Part shown: piece after piece, positions 14,116-24,354 of the stretch | How positions within the stretch are numbered: position 1 is the stretch's first letter | Layout: every line of letters starts with the position of its first letter | Assembly: GCA_014860115.1 (NCBI GenBank) | Contig: JACZKK010000208.1 | Coordinates: forward strand, 1-56,192 | Source: Ignavibacteriaceae bacterium | GTDB taxonomy: Bacteria; Bacteroidota; Ignavibacteria; Ignavibacteriales; Ignavibacteriaceae | Length of the DNA: 56,192 nucleotides | Reading direction: 5' to 3' | Notes under the pieces: model-generated | Told to the model about the DNA's origin: nothing | Seen by the model: only the letters and a program-made list of their open reading frames with translations | Database searches by the model: none | Program-made: the position numbers and the translations under genes

Positions 14116-17016
14116 CTAATGACCAACCGTTTCCTGAGCATATTCTTCAATTGGAATACAGCTACAAACAAGGTTTCTGTCACCATAAGCATTATCTATT
14201 CGTCTGACAGTTGGCCAGAACTTACTCTCACGTGTAAATGGTAATGGATAAGCTGCCTTCTCCCTGGAATAGGTATACTTCCATTCATCGGAAATTACAG
14301 AGCCCATAGTATGAGGAGAATTCTTCAGGACATTTTCTTCTTTGCTGAATTTTCCTTGCTCGATTTCCCTGATTTCTTCTCTGATAGAAATCAATGCATC
14401 ACAATATCTGTCAAGTTCAGCTTTTGATTCACTCTCAGTGGGCTCAACCATAAGTGTACCATGAACAGGAAAAGAAACAGTCGGAGCGTGAAACCCAAAA
14501 TCCATCAATCTTTTTGAAATATCCTCAACTTCAATATTGCAGGAGAGTTTGAACTCGTGCATATCAAAAATTAACTCATGGCCGACTCTTCCATTTAATC
14601 CTGAATAGAGAACTTTGTAAGTGTCTTTCAGCTTTGCCATCATATAATTTGCATTAAGGATTGCTGCTTTAGAAGCTAAAGTTAATCCATCACCACCCAT
14701 CATTTTAATATAAGCATAAGAGATGAGAGTGATAAGTGCACTCCCCCATGGAGCTGCTGAAACTGCTGTAATAGATTTCTCGCGATTGATTGGAACAACC
14801 GGATGTCCGGGTAAAAACGTAACTAAATGTTTTGCAACTGCAATTGGTCCAGCACCCGGTCCACCTCCACCGTGAGGAATACAGAATGTTTTATGGAGAT
14901 TTAAGTGACAGACATCAGCACCAATTATTCCGGGATTTGTAAGTCCAAGTTGAGCATTCAGGTTTGCTCCATCCATATAAACCTGACCTCCACAGTCGTG
15001 AATGATTTTACAAATTTCTGTTACACTTTCTTCAAACACACCATGAGTGGATGGATAAGTGATCATCAAAGCTGAAAGATTTTGTTTGTGTTCTTCAGCT
15101 CTGGCTTTCAAATCTGCCACATCAATATTTCCGCGGTCATCACATTTCACAACGACTACTTTCATTCCCGCCATTACCGCACTTGCAGGATTTGTTCCGT
15201 GAGCAGATGAAGGAATCAAAACAACATTTCTATTCGATTGTCCTTTATCTTTCTGATATGCTCTGATTACCATCAGGCCGGTGTATTCACCTTGTGCACC
15301 TGAGTTTGGCTGAAGTGAAACTGCATCGAAGCCGGTAATCTCAGCAAGGTCTTTTTCCAGTTCATTAAATATTTCAATATATCCTTCTGCCTGATCTTTC
15401 GGAACAAAAGGATGAATGTGCGCAAACTCATCCCACGTTAAAGCGATCATTTCAGTTGTTGCGTTCAATTTCATTGTGCAGGAACCAAGTGGTATCATCG
15501 AATGAGCAAGTGATAAATCTTTATTCTCCAATTTTTTCATATATCGTAGCATTTCAGTTTCAGTTCTGTACATACTGAAAACAGGATGAGTCAAATAAGA
15601 TGAAGTTCTTGGTAACAGAATTTCAGGATTTTTATCCGCTTTTGATGAAAGTTCCCTGATCAATGTATCATCAACTGATTTACCAGCAACAGCAGCAAAT
15701 ATTTCCAATAGCTTAATGATATCTCTTTCCTCAACGGTCTCACCAAATGAAATTCCGATGTGAGTGTCATCTATGTATCTTAAGTTAACCCAGCGTTTTA
15801 ATGCTTCCGTTCTGATTTTTTCAAGAGTTGATTTACTGGTTTCAATAAGTAAAGAATCAAAATAATGTTTGTTGATTTGGTTGAATCCAAAATGAGCTAA
15901 AGCAAGATCAAGCATTCTTGCAAACTTATTTATTCTCAACGCAATTGCTTTCAAACCTTCTGCACCGTGATAAAGAGCATAGAACCCAGCCATTACAGCA
16001 AGAAGAACCTGTGCTGTGCAAATATTGCTTGTTGCTCTTTCACGTTTAATGTGCTGCTCTCTCGTCTGCAAAGCCATTCTCAAAGCTCTGTTGCCATCAG
16101 CATCGACTGAAACACCAATAATTCTTCCGGGTAAGCTTCTTTTGTATTCTTCTTTTGTAGCGAAGTATGCTGCATGCGGACCGCCAAGTCCCATCGGAAT
16201 TCCAAATCTTTGCGAGCTACCAACAACACAATCAGCGCCAAATTCTCCTGGTGGTTTTAATAATGTTAAGCTTAATAAATCAGCAGCGACAACTTTGAAT
16301 ATTTTCTTTTCACTTGCCTGTTGAAATAGCGAAGTGTAATCTCTGACTTCTCCGTAACCGGCAGGATACTGGACTAAAATTCCAAAAATATCATCCGTCA
16401 ATTGAGCATCTCTTGCTCGTCCGATTCTTATCTCAATTCCCAAAGGATTTGATCTGGTTTTTAAGACATCTAGTGTCTGTGGGTAAACTTCTTCTGAAAC
16501 AAAGAATACATTCGCATTCTTTTTTTCCTTTGGACGAAGAGAGTAAAACATACTCATTGCTTCAGCCGCGGCAGTTCCTTCATCGAGCAATGAAGCATTT
16601 GCAATTTCCATTGCGGTCAAATCAGAAATTACTGTTTGGAAATTCAGTAATGCTTCAAGTCTGCCTTGAGCAATTTCTGCCTGGTATGGAGTATACTGAG
16701 TGTACCATCCGGGATTTTCAAGAATATTTCTTTGAATTACCGTTGGAAGGATAGATGGATAATATCCCATTCCGATATATGATTTATAGACTTTATTCTT
16801 GAGTGAAATATTTTTTAAATCCTCTAGGAAGATATGTTCATTTACAGGAGGAGTTAATGCTAATGGATCTTTTAACCTGATATTTTTAGGTACGGTTTGA
16901 TCAATTAAATCATCTATTGAACTGGCACCGCAGGCTTTTGCCATTTCATTTCTTTCATCTTGATTTGGACCGATATGCCTGTTGACAAATTTATCGGGGT
17001 GGTCGAATTCTTTCAT
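14116..17016 (-). CDS. gcvP: glycine dehydrogenase (decarboxylating), P-protein
   Basis: This PLP enzyme decarboxylates glycine and passes the aminomethyl group to lipoylated GcvH. At 966 residues it is the single-chain form in which the two ancestral halves are fused. The N-terminal half shows [18 protein letters not shown] and [14 protein letters not shown]. The C-terminal half has the PLP lysine in [18 protein letters not shown] (about 705) and the substrate-binding [17 protein letters not shown]. The other cleavage-system genes (gcvT, gcvH) are not in the window. It ends 77 bases before the Omp85 gene, with a 13-bp inverted repeat in the gap. Confidence 0.96.
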   Translation of the reverse strand: MKEFDHPDKFVNRHIGPNQDERNEMAKACGASSIDDLIDQTVPKNIRLKDPLALTPPVNEHIFLEDLKNISLKNKVYKSYIGMGYYPSILPTVIQRNILENPGWYTQYTPYQAEIAQGRLEALLNFQTVISDLTAMEIANASLLDEGTAAAEAMSMFYSLRPKEKKNANVFFVSEEVYPQTLDVLKTRSNPLGIEIRIGRARDAQLTDDIFGILVQYPAGYGEVRDYTSLFQQASEKKIFKVVAADLLSLTLLKPPGEFGADCVVGSSQRFGIPMGLGGPHAAYFATKEEYKRSLPGRIIGVSVDADGNRALRMALQTREQHIKRERATSNICTAQVLLAVMAGFYALYHGAEGLKAIALRINKFARMLDLALAHFGFNQINKHYFDSLLIETSKSTLEKIRTEALKRWVNLRYIDDTHIGISFGETVEERDIIKLLEIFAAVAGKSVDDTLIRELSSKADKNPEILLPRTSSYLTHPVFSMYRTETEMLRYMKKLENKDLSLAHSMIPLGSCTMKLNATTEMIALTWDEFAHIHPFVPKDQAEGYIEIFNELEKDLAEITGFDAVSLQPNSGAQGEYTGLMVIRAYQKDKGQSNRNVVLIPSSAHGTNPASAVMAGMKVVVVKCDDRGNIDVADLKARAEEHKQNLSALMITYPSTHGVFEESVTEICKIIHDCGGQVYMDGANLNAQLGLTNPGIIGADVCHLNLHKTFCIPHGGGGPGAGPIAVAKHLVTFLPGHPVVPINREKSITAVSAAPWGSALITLISYAYIKMMGGDGLTLASKAAILNANYMMAKLKDTYKVLYSGLNGRVGHELIFDMHEFKLSCNIEVEDISKRLMDFGFHAPTVSFPVHGTLMVEPTESESKAELDRYCDALISIREEIREIEQGKFSKEENVLKNSPHTMGSVISDEWKYTYSREKAAYPLPFTRESKFWPTVRRIDNAYGDRNLVCSCIPIEEYAQETVGH

Positions 17017-17501
17017 TGGTTGCTCTCTTTGAATAATATGTGAGTGTTACGAACAGAAAAATTTTGTATTGCAAATTTAAGGAAATAAGGAAAGATTTCT
17101 TAGGCAGTATGTGATGTGCTTAACTGCTTATTATTAACACCACCCGCGCTAAAGTGGACCCCTCCTTATAAAGGACTGTATGAAAATTAGATTTTGAATG
17201 ATCCCGCTTATCCGGACAAATTTGATTATGGGATTTCTTTTACCAAACATTTAATATTGAACTCCTACGGAGTTCAGGTTTCTTTTTTTTGTTCCTTTTT
17301 CTACAAACATATCGCTCCTACGGAGCGAAAACAGATGATGAGCTAAACTCCGTAGGAGTTTAATATTTATAGAAACAAAATATCCCAAAATACCTGAACC
17401 CCGTAGGGGTTCAATAAATGATTAAAAATGAGTCTATAGTTTTTGAATTTTCACACAACCTCATAAATGAGGAGGGGATAATTTTTTGCTAAATTAATTT
17501 T
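17017..17501. repeat. intergenic region with four REP-like palindromes
   Basis: Four similar palindromes occur: GAACTCC-TAC-GGAGTTC (17259-17275), TCGCTCC-TAC-GGAGCGA (17312-17328), TAAACTCC-GTA-GGAGTTTA (17344-17362) and TGAACCCC-GTA-GGGGTTCA (17395-17413). The first two have loop TAC and the last two the reverse complement GTA, so they are arranged as opposite-facing pairs. Covariation of the stems preserves pairing. No gene is visible in the region. Confidence 0.8.
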
Positions 17502-19394
17502 TTACTTGAGGAGGATCATCTTTTCCGAATCGGTGAACACAGGAATATTTCTTTCATCAATTACTTGTATACTATATATATACATTCCGCTTGACATATG
17601 ACTGTATGTTTTTCCCATAGGGACTTCAAATTTGGTAATCTTATTCTTGTCTTCTGCATTTGGCTGGAAGACTACTTCATAGTATCCCCTTTCCTGCCAT
17701 TCATTTACCAATACTCGCACCAATTCTCCTTTCAAATCATAAATACTTAGTCTAACGTGTCCCCTTTCTTTTAACCGATATGGAATTATTGTAGATGGAT
17801 TAAAAGGATTCGGGTAATTGCTCAGCAGTCTGTATCCGTCATATCCTTTTGGGGGATGTTCTCCCAAACCTGTTACCAATACGTTTATCTCTTCACTTGG
17901 GTAGGATTGATTTCCCTGGTTGTCGAATGCCGTTATTACATAATAGAATCTTATCTCGTGGTTTACCGGTGGAAGATTATCATAAAACACAGTGTCCGGT
18001 GTTTCTCCAATTATCTTTGATGAATCATAAATAACTATTGTTACCGTGTCCCTGTAAATCCTGTAATGTGAGAAGTCCGCTTCAGTATTTTTATTCCAGG
18101 TTAGTTTTACAAATCCTTCCTCAATGACTGCGGTAACATTATGCGGTGGACGGGGAGCTAAATCCTCGTAAGTGTATGTCCATCCGTAAGGACCGCCATA
18201 AAGATCAATGTCGCTTCTGCTGCCGTCTCTGTCGAGAATAGTTGGGTCACCTGCATCTATTAAAGGTGAGTACATCTGAAGATGAAAATCCAATTCTCCT
18301 TGAGTTGTGTCATCATTTACGATCATTGGATCAACTGAGAGGTTTGTTGTGTCAGGCATAATTCCATAATAATTGATATCGTTATTCCAACTGTCGTTGT
18401 ATTGCAACTCAAGATTTTGAATAGTGCCTACTTGTATTCCTCTCCCCGTTTTAGTCACTACATTATTTTTAACTACGTTAGAACCCCCTGTTAGGATACC
18501 CCTTTGGTTGATGATAGAACTACCCTGTATGTAATTATTTGTTACTTGTAAGTATGGTACAGTTAAATTATTAATACCGCTGATCCCGGTGCCAATCAGA
18601 ATCAAATTATTATAAACAAATGCAGAATCTGATGACGATAGAGAAATGGCATCACTTCCAAACTGTATAAATTCAATTACATTGTTTTTTATTATTGGTC
18701 TAGCACCAATTGATTTTTCAATACCCTTTCCAATTCTTACCACGATATAGTTTGAATCTATGATAGGTTGGTAATAGTTGAAAAATGCGGTGATAAAAAT
18801 ACCTGCTGCACCTGATTGTGTTGTTTGGAAAATATCATTCTTTCTTACTATTGAATTTGAATTTGCTGCGGTTACCCCTCTCCTTACATTAAATAAGTAG
18901 TTATTGTATGCAGCTATTTTTGTATCGTATAAGTAGATGCCGGTATTAGCATCTGAAAATTTGTTTTCAGTTATTAGTCCGGTTTGTCCTATTGTATAAA
19001 TTCCATAACCATAGTTAAAATCATTAGATGTACGAATATAAAAACCTTTAATAAGGCAGCTATCTGCTATTTCAATTGTATGTAATCCTTGTGGTGGAAA
19101 ACTTCTGCTGTCCACTATGCAAGAATCTCTCCCCGCACCTATAAGTGATAATCCATCTATCATCACAACTTGTTCCTGGTATACTCCATTGGCTACGTAA
19201 ATGGTATCACCAAATACAGAAATGTTAATGCATTTTTGGATGCTGTCTGCGGCTGTTTCCCAGCTTGTGTAAGGCGGTGTGCTGTTTCCGGTTTTGCTTA
19301 CGAATCTGATCGTAGCGTTAAGCTGTAGGCTGTAAGCGATAAGCAGAACAATTGTTAGTAAAACTATGTTATAAATTTTAATTCTTTTTTTCAT
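17502..19394 (-). CDS. type IX-secreted parallel beta-helix protein
   Basis: The 630-residue protein has an N-terminal signal peptide (about 1-27), then a right-handed parallel beta-helix region (about 35-370) with repeated short strands such as NSIVRKNDIF, NNLILIGTGISGI and NNYIQGSS, as in pectate-lyase-like carbohydrate-active or adhesive proteins. A fibronectin type III-like module follows (APRPPHNVTAVIEEGFVKLTWNKN, about 410-500). The C-terminal sorting domain has LSNYPNPFNPSTIIPY (about 525) and ends in a conserved KMILLK, marking export through type IX secretion. No catalytic residues can be named, so adhesion and polysaccharide binding are both open. Confidence 0.85.
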   Translation of the reverse strand: MKKRIKIYNIVLLTIVLLIAYSLQLNATIRFVSKTGNSTPPYTSWETAADSIQKCINISVFGDTIYVANGVYQEQVVMIDGLSLIGAGRDSCIVDSRSFPPQGLHTIEIADSCLIKGFYIRTSNDFNYGYGIYTIGQTGLITENKFSDANTGIYLYDTKIAAYNNYLFNVRRGVTAANSNSIVRKNDIFQTTQSGAAGIFITAFFNYYQPIIDSNYIVVRIGKGIEKSIGARPIIKNNVIEFIQFGSDAISLSSSDSAFVYNNLILIGTGISGINNLTVPYLQVTNNYIQGSSIINQRGILTGGSNVVKNNVVTKTGRGIQVGTIQNLELQYNDSWNNDINYYGIMPDTTNLSVDPMIVNDDTTQGELDFHLQMYSPLIDAGDPTILDRDGSRSDIDLYGGPYGWTYTYEDLAPRPPHNVTAVIEEGFVKLTWNKNTEADFSHYRIYRDTVTIVIYDSSKIIGETPDTVFYDNLPPVNHEIRFYYVITAFDNQGNQSYPSEEINVLVTGLGEHPPKGYDGYRLLSNYPNPFNPSTIIPYRLKERGHVRLSIYDLKGELVRVLVNEWQERGYYEVVFQPNAEDKNKITKFEVPMGKTYSHMSSGMYIYSIQVIDERNIPVFTDSEKMILLK

Positions 19395-19483
19395 AGTTCT
19401 AAACTCGAGCAGTTTGAGATTCTTTCAGTCACTAAGTTTACACTGAGCAAAGCGAATGTGTTCCTTCAGAATGACATCACGCT

Positions 19484-19549
19484 TGTCACTCTGAGCGGAA
19501 AGCGAAGAGTCTCTGGAGATTCTTCGTCCCTTCGGGACTCAGAATGACA
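19484..19549. repeat. 66-bp inverted-repeat element
   Basis: TGTCACTCTGAG (19484-19495) and CTCAGAATGACA (19538-19549) pair at 11 of 12 positions. The inner part (GCGAAGAGTCT ... GATTCTTCGTC) also pairs partly. This has the form of short dispersed palindromic elements common in this bacterial group. It lies just past the end of rnc. Confidence 0.65.
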
Positions 19550-19626
19550 CTCGAAACTTAAAAAATTAAAATGAGAAAGGCGATAGTGAGATTGGAATAA
19601 TTAACATCAAGTTAGAAACGAAATAA

Positions 19627-20394
19627 CTAAACTTTCTTCAACGCAACCTGTGCAGCGTTTTGCTCGGCTTCTTTTTTGCTTTTGCCTTTCCCTTCTCCTA
19701 AAACCTTTTCACCAATTATTACTTCGGCAATAAAAGTTTTATCATGGTGAGGTCCTTCTTCACTTATGATCTGGTAAACAGGTATAGAAAATTTGTTTGC
19801 CTGTGCATATTCGAGAAGCTGGCTTTTGTAATTTTCATCAATAAGGTGCTCACCATTCTTTAATGCCGGTTCAATAATTTTTCTTTGAATGAATATCTTG
19901 CAGGTTTCAATTCCTTTATCAAGGTAGATTGCTCCAATCAGAGCTTCAAGCGCATCAGAGAGCATAGATTTTGAATTATGGGTAATTGACTTCGGGACAC
20001 TACTGCTGATTATTAAAAGCTCGCCCAGATTCATGTTCTCGGCAACCAAACTCAGAGCATTCCTGTTAACTAGTTTTGCCCTGACTTTTGTAAGAAAGCC
20101 TTCTTCCTCATTCGGGAATTTGTTAAACAAGTATTCTCCGATAATAAGATTAAGAACAGAATCACCTAAAAATTCAAGTCGTTCATTTGAGAGAGTAAAC
20201 TGATCATTTTCTTCAAGGTAGGAGCGGTGAATTAATGCTTCAACATAAATATTTTTATCAAGGATAGATGCGCCGATTATTTTTTCGAGTTTATTAAACG
20301 TTTCCTGCGGAAATGAGGTTTGAATTTCCTTTGAAGTGAATTCTTTTTTTTGCGGCTTGAAAAGATTAAACAGCCGCACGATATTTAGAGCCAA
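19627..20394 (-). CDS. rnc: ribonuclease III
   Basis: The enzyme cuts double-stranded RNA and processes rRNA precursors. The 255-residue protein has the signature ERLEFLGDSVL (about 73-83) with catalytic acidic residues, a second acidic cluster around SDALEALIGAIYLDKG, and a C-terminal double-stranded RNA-binding domain (DENYKSQLLEYAQANK to KKEAEQNAAQVALKKV). It is the last gene of the fatty-acid operon, 2 bases after fabF. Confidence 0.95.
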   Translation of the reverse strand: MALNIVRLFNLFKPQKKEFTSKEIQTSFPQETFNKLEKIIGASILDKNIYVEALIHRSYLEENDQFTLSNERLEFLGDSVLNLIIGEYLFNKFPNEEEGFLTKVRAKLVNRNALSLVAENMNLGELLIISSSVPKSITHNSKSMLSDALEALIGAIYLDKGIETCKIFIQRKIIEPALKNGEHLIDENYKSQLLEYAQANKFSIPVYQIISEEGPHHDKTFIAEVIIGEKVLGEGKGKSKKEAEQNAAQVALKKV

Positions 20395-20396
20395 AT

Positions 20397-21647
20397 TTAG
20401 TTCTCGAACTTTTTAAACAAGAGAGAAGCGTTGTGCCCGCCAAATCCGAAAGTATTGCTGATAGCGTATTTAATTTCTTTTTTAGTTGGTTTAAGCGGAC
20501 TATAATTCAAATCACATTCAGGATCAGGATGAGTAAGATTTATCGTTGGAGGAATTAAACTATTTTCAATTGCCAGAACTGTACCGATAGCTTCAATACC
20601 TCCAGCGGCGCCGAGCAAATGTCCGGTCATTGATTTAGTTGAATCAATAACAAGCTTATTTGCGTGTTCGCCAAAAAGATTTTTTATTGCCTTTGTTTCA
20701 TTAAGGTCGTTTAGCTCGGTTGATGTACCGTGAGCATTTACATAATCAATTTCTTCTTTAGTAATTCCGGCATCTTTAATTGCCTCTCTCATTGATCTAA
20801 AAGCACCGTCACCTTCGGGAGCGGGTGCTGTAATATGATGGGCATCGCCTGTAAGACCGACACCAACAATCTCTCCGTGTATTCTTGCACCTCTACTTAT
20901 TGCGTGCTCATACTCTTCAAGAATCAGAGTACCCGCACCTTCACCCATAACAAAACCGTTTCTGTCTTTATCAAATGGGCGTGATGCTTCTTTATAACGA
21001 TCATTCCATGTTGAAATTGCTCTCATTGAATTAAATCCGCCAATTGATATTTCAGTAATGGCTGCTTCGGAACCACCACACATCATTAAATCAACACTTC
21101 CTCTTTGTATAAGGAAAAAGGCATCTGCAATTGCGTGAGATGCCGTAGCGCAAGCTGAAGTGGTAGCGTAATTTGGTCCCTTCAAACCAAACCTTATAGA
21201 TATCTGTCCAGCAGCGATATCAGAAATCATCATGGGAACAAAAAATGGACTTATCTTGTGAGGGTCAAGTCCATTAAAAAAAGCAAAGTGCTGTTCCTGA
21301 AGAGTTCTCATTCCACCAATACCACTGCCATAAATAACACCAAAACGATCCCTGTCAATTACTTCAAGGTTAAGACCCGAATCCTGCATGGCCATCTCCG
21401 AAGTAGCAACTGCAAATTGGCAAAATCGATCCATTCTCCTGGCAGCTTTTTTATCAAGGTAATCATCAGGTTGAAAGTTCTTTACTTCAGCAGCAAATTT
21501 TGTATCGAACTTTGTCGTGTCGAAATGAGTTATAAGATCAACTCCATTTCTACCTTCAATAAGGCCTTCCCAATATTCCTGCACACCAATGCCAATTGGA
21601 GTAACAGCTCCCATTCCGGTTATAACAACCCGTCTTTTTTTATACAT
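20397..21647 (-). CDS. fabF: 3-oxoacyl-[ACP] synthase II
   Basis: The enzyme condenses malonyl-ACP with acyl-ACP during chain elongation. The 416-residue protein has the nucleophile cysteine in ATTSACATASHA (about 165) and the two histidines in NAHGTST (about 303) and GHLLGAAGG (about 340), with GFGGHNASL near the C-terminus. Its length and start (MYKKRRVVITGMGAVTPIG) match the family. It lies between acpP and rnc. The 78-bp gap after acpP could hold an internal promoter, but none is clear. Confidence 0.96.
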   Translation of the reverse strand: MYKKRRVVITGMGAVTPIGIGVQEYWEGLIEGRNGVDLITHFDTTKFDTKFAAEVKNFQPDDYLDKKAARRMDRFCQFAVATSEMAMQDSGLNLEVIDRDRFGVIYGSGIGGMRTLQEQHFAFFNGLDPHKISPFFVPMMISDIAAGQISIRFGLKGPNYATTSACATASHAIADAFFLIQRGSVDLMMCGGSEAAITEISIGGFNSMRAISTWNDRYKEASRPFDKDRNGFVMGEGAGTLILEEYEHAISRGARIHGEIVGVGLTGDAHHITAPAPEGDGAFRSMREAIKDAGITKEEIDYVNAHGTSTELNDLNETKAIKNLFGEHANKLVIDSTKSMTGHLLGAAGGIEAIGTVLAIENSLIPPTINLTHPDPECDLNYSPLKPTKKEIKYAISNTFGFGGHNASLLFKKFEN

Positions 21648-21725
21648 ATAATTCTCCCGGGAAATGAATTGAGTTCATCTTAATAATTTTAGAAAGAAAT
21701 GTAGAACCGTAATAACTGCTTAAGA

Positions 21726-21959
21726 TTAACTGAGTTTTTCAGTTAAATATGAAACAGCTGCACCAACGGTGCCTATTTTCTCTGCGTCTTCATCGGGGAT
21801 AGAAATTGAGAATGCACTTTCAAAACCCATTACCAGTTCAACGATGTCCAAGGAATCGGCACCCAAATCGTTAATGAATGAAGCTGTTGGTGTGATTTGA
21901 GATTCTTCGACACCAAGTTTATCCATAATTATTTCTTTTACTTTGGTTTCGACGTCCAT
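21726..21959 (-). CDS. acpP: acyl carrier protein
   Basis: This 77-residue acidic protein carries growing acyl chains on a phosphopantetheine arm. The attachment serine lies in [18 protein letters not shown] (Ser about 38). Length and charge fit the family. ATG 21959 is preceded by AGGAG on the minus strand. It sits between fabG and fabF, the standard order. Confidence 0.96.
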   Translation of the reverse strand: MDVETKVKEIIMDKLGVEESQITPTASFINDLGADSLDIVELVMGFESAFSISIPDEDAEKIGTVGAAVSYLTEKLS

Positions 21960-22071
21960 TTTAACTCTCCTATAATAGTTTGTGATTAGAGTCTGTTTTA
22001 TCTAATAATTGTTAATTATTGTTCAAATTTAAGAAAAATAGTTTTTATTAAACAAACGATGGATACTTTAT

Positions 22072-22830
22072 CTACATCGTCATTCCGCCATCAACGGCAA
22101 TTACCTGACCGGTAATATAATCTGCTTCAGGACTACAAAGAAATCCAACTACCTTAGCTATGTCTTCAGGCTTTCCCATCCTGCCCATTGGAATCATATC
22201 TGTTAATTTCTTTCTTTGTTCATCGGATAATTTGCTGGTCATATCCGTTTCGATGTAACCCGGTGCAACAGCGTTAACGGTTATATTTCTTGATGCAAGT
22301 TCACGAGCCATTGACTTTGTAAATCCAATTACTCCAGCTTTGGAAGCAGCATAGTTTGCCTGACCAGGATTGCCGATGATTCCAACTACAGATGCTATGT
22401 TAACTATTCTTCCATATCGCTGTTTAATCATATGCTTAATCACTGCTTTTGTGTAATTAAAAACACTTTTAAGATTTGCATTAATTACATCATCAAAATC
22501 TTTTTCAGTCATTCTGAGAAGCAAATTATCCCGTGTAATTCCTGCATTGTTGATAAGGATATCTACTCCACCCAATTTTTCAATTGCTTCCTGAACCGTT
22601 GCTTCAGCTTGATCAAGAGATGTTGCATCTGCCTTGAAGGCTAAAATTTTTGTTGCTGGATTATGAATTTCCTGCTGCAATTCTTCAGCACACTCATCAC
22701 AGCTGTTATAAATAAAAGCTACATCTGAAAACAAAACACCGCAACAGCTCTTAGAAGCCAACTCTTTTACAATTGCTCTTCCTATTCCCCTTGTACCACC
22801 AGTAACTATAGCTCTTTTATTTGGCAACAT
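22072..22830 (-). CDS. fabG: 3-oxoacyl-[ACP] reductase
   Basis: The enzyme uses NADPH to reduce the 3-keto group of acyl-ACP. It is a short-chain dehydrogenase with TGGTRGIGRAI (nucleotide-binding), NNAGITRDNLLLR, and the Ser-Tyr-Lys triad in NIASVVG and YAASKAG. A longer segment near residues 35-60, with several cysteines (SCCGVLF, NSCDEC), is unusual. ATG 22830 is chosen because TTGGAG precedes it at the right distance; a TTG five codons upstream would lengthen the protein. It overlaps the end of the DUF3109 gene by 14 bases, implying coupled translation. Confidence 0.93.
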   Translation of the reverse strand: MLPNKRAIVTGGTRGIGRAIVKELASKSCCGVLFSDVAFIYNSCDECAEELQQEIHNPATKILAFKADATSLDQAEATVQEAIEKLGGVDILINNAGITRDNLLLRMTEKDFDDVINANLKSVFNYTKAVIKHMIKQRYGRIVNIASVVGIIGNPGQANYAASKAGVIGFTKSMARELASRNITVNAVAPGYIETDMTSKLSDEQRKKLTDMIPMGRMGKPEDIAKVVGFLCSPEADYITGQVIAVDGGMTM

Positions 22831-23437
22831 CTTCGTTAACTCCAATCTTAATTTCGTTTAGATATTCTTCACGATAATTTTTCAACTCTTCGAACCCTTC
22901 CTCGCCAAAAAAATGTCTCAGTTCTTCTTCGCAAGCTTCAAACATTGTTAACCGGGTATTGGGATCCATATTACAATATGGCAGTCTGTCTATATGCTCA
23001 ATATCAATTGTGAGAACTCCTTCATACGTTGTCAGAGGGAAAAGAATACAATAAAGCGGTTTGTATTTCCACTTATGTTCGCCTTCCTTCATAGCAATTT
23101 TCTGGAGAGTGCACAGACCATTCTTATCTAAAAAAGTACATTTCCCATTAATTATTTCGGTTCCAACTGCAATTCCTGATGCAAAGTCATCATCCTTTTC
23201 TTCCGGCTCAAACCATCCATTTACATCTTTCGATTGAGTTTCATCCATATTTTCTTTTACTTTGTCCTGGATTGACAGGATATACTGATATTCTTTATGA
23301 TCGGTATAGACACCATAGTAGCAGCATTCACCGGGGCAATTACAAATAAATTTGTAAGTGAACATTGCCGGATCTATTAAAATACCGTTTATTTTCTTTG
23401 TGAATTTTTCAGCAAAATTGCTTGAGTGATCACTCAT
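22817..23437 (-). CDS. DUF3109 cysteine-cluster protein
   Basis: The 206-residue protein has the spaced cysteines FICNCPGECCYYG (about 31-39), CTFLDKNGLCTLQ (about 100-110), YCILFP (about 129) and LPYC (about 152). This arrangement is known from DUF3109 and the related YkgJ-type putative iron- or zinc-binding proteins. No reaction is known. It starts one base into the fabD stop codon (TAATG) and overlaps fabG, so it is tightly built into the fatty-acid operon and is not a chance neighbour. A role in lipid synthesis or metal sensing is inference only. Confidence 0.8.
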   Translation of the reverse strand: MSDHSSNFAEKFTKKINGILIDPAMFTYKFICNCPGECCYYGVYTDHKEYQYILSIQDKVKENMDETQSKDVNGWFEPEEKDDDFASGIAVGTEIINGKCTFLDKNGLCTLQKIAMKEGEHKWKYKPLYCILFPLTTYEGVLTIDIEHIDRLPYCNMDPNTRLTMFEACEEELRHFFGEEGFEELKNYREEYLNEIKIGVNEDVAK

Positions 23438-24351
23438 TATATATACTTCTCCACATTTTCGAATTTGTCTATTCCAAATCTTTTAGCATCAGGATTGATT
23501 CTTTTGACTAAACCCTGTAATACATTTCCGGGACCTATTTCGTAAAATTCTTCTATTCCATCAGCAATCATATTTCTGATTGCCTCTTCCCAACGAACAG
23601 GCGCGGTTATCTGTTCAGATAACAGTGACTTGATTTCAGAAATACTATCAGCGGGCTTTGAAGTTACGTTTGTATAAACAGGAAATTTTGATGTATAAAA
23701 ATTCGTACTGTCCAGTGCTGATTTTAATTTTTCTTTAGCAGATATCATCAATGGCGAATGAAAAGCAGCACTTACCACAAGTTCCTTTACCATTTTTGCT
23801 CCAGCGACTTTGCATAGCTCCATGGCTTTCTTTACACCCTCAACAGAACCTGATATAACTATCTGTCCGGTCGAATTAAAATTTGCACACTGCACAATTC
23901 CATCAGCTGAGGCTTCAGCACAAAGATTTTCAACTTTTTCCGGTTCCAATCCGATTATCGCAGCCATTGTTCCTTTATTATGATCACCAGCCTCCTGCAT
24001 CGCAACTCCGCGGGCCCTGACAAGTTTTATCGCTTCGTGAAACTGAATTGTTCCTGATGCAACATACGCAGAATATTCACCAAGCGAATGACCGGCTGCG
24101 GCATCGGCATCAATAGTTCTGATGATGCTTGCTAAAATTACACTATGCAGAAATATTGCGGGCTGCGTATACTGAGTTTGCTTCAATTCATCTTCAGGAC
24201 CATTAAACATAATGTATGAGAGATTGACGCCAAGTAAATCATCAGCAGTTCTGATCATTTCTCTTGCTTCTACGGATTTCTCGAAGATATCTTTAGCCAT
24301 CCCTACATACTGGGATCCTTGACCTGGAAATATGAAAGCTTTCTTACTCAT
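23437..24351 (-). CDS. fabD: malonyl-CoA:ACP transacylase
   Basis: The enzyme loads malonate from CoA onto acyl carrier protein. The 304-residue protein has FPGQGSQYVGM (about 8-18), the nucleophile serine in AGHSLGEYSAYV (about 89) and the partner histidine in SAAFHSPLM (about 198). It lies 3 bases after fabH and overlaps the start of DUF3109 by one base. Confidence 0.96.
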   Translation of the reverse strand: MSKKAFIFPGQGSQYVGMAKDIFEKSVEAREMIRTADDLLGVNLSYIMFNGPEDELKQTQYTQPAIFLHSVILASIIRTIDADAAAGHSLGEYSAYVASGTIQFHEAIKLVRARGVAMQEAGDHNKGTMAAIIGLEPEKVENLCAEASADGIVQCANFNSTGQIVISGSVEGVKKAMELCKVAGAKMVKELVVSAAFHSPLMISAKEKLKSALDSTNFYTSKFPVYTNVTSKPADSISEIKSLLSEQITAPVRWEEAIRNMIADGIEEFYEIGPGNVLQGLVKRINPDAKRFGIDKFENVEKYI

Positions 24352-24354
24352 TCC

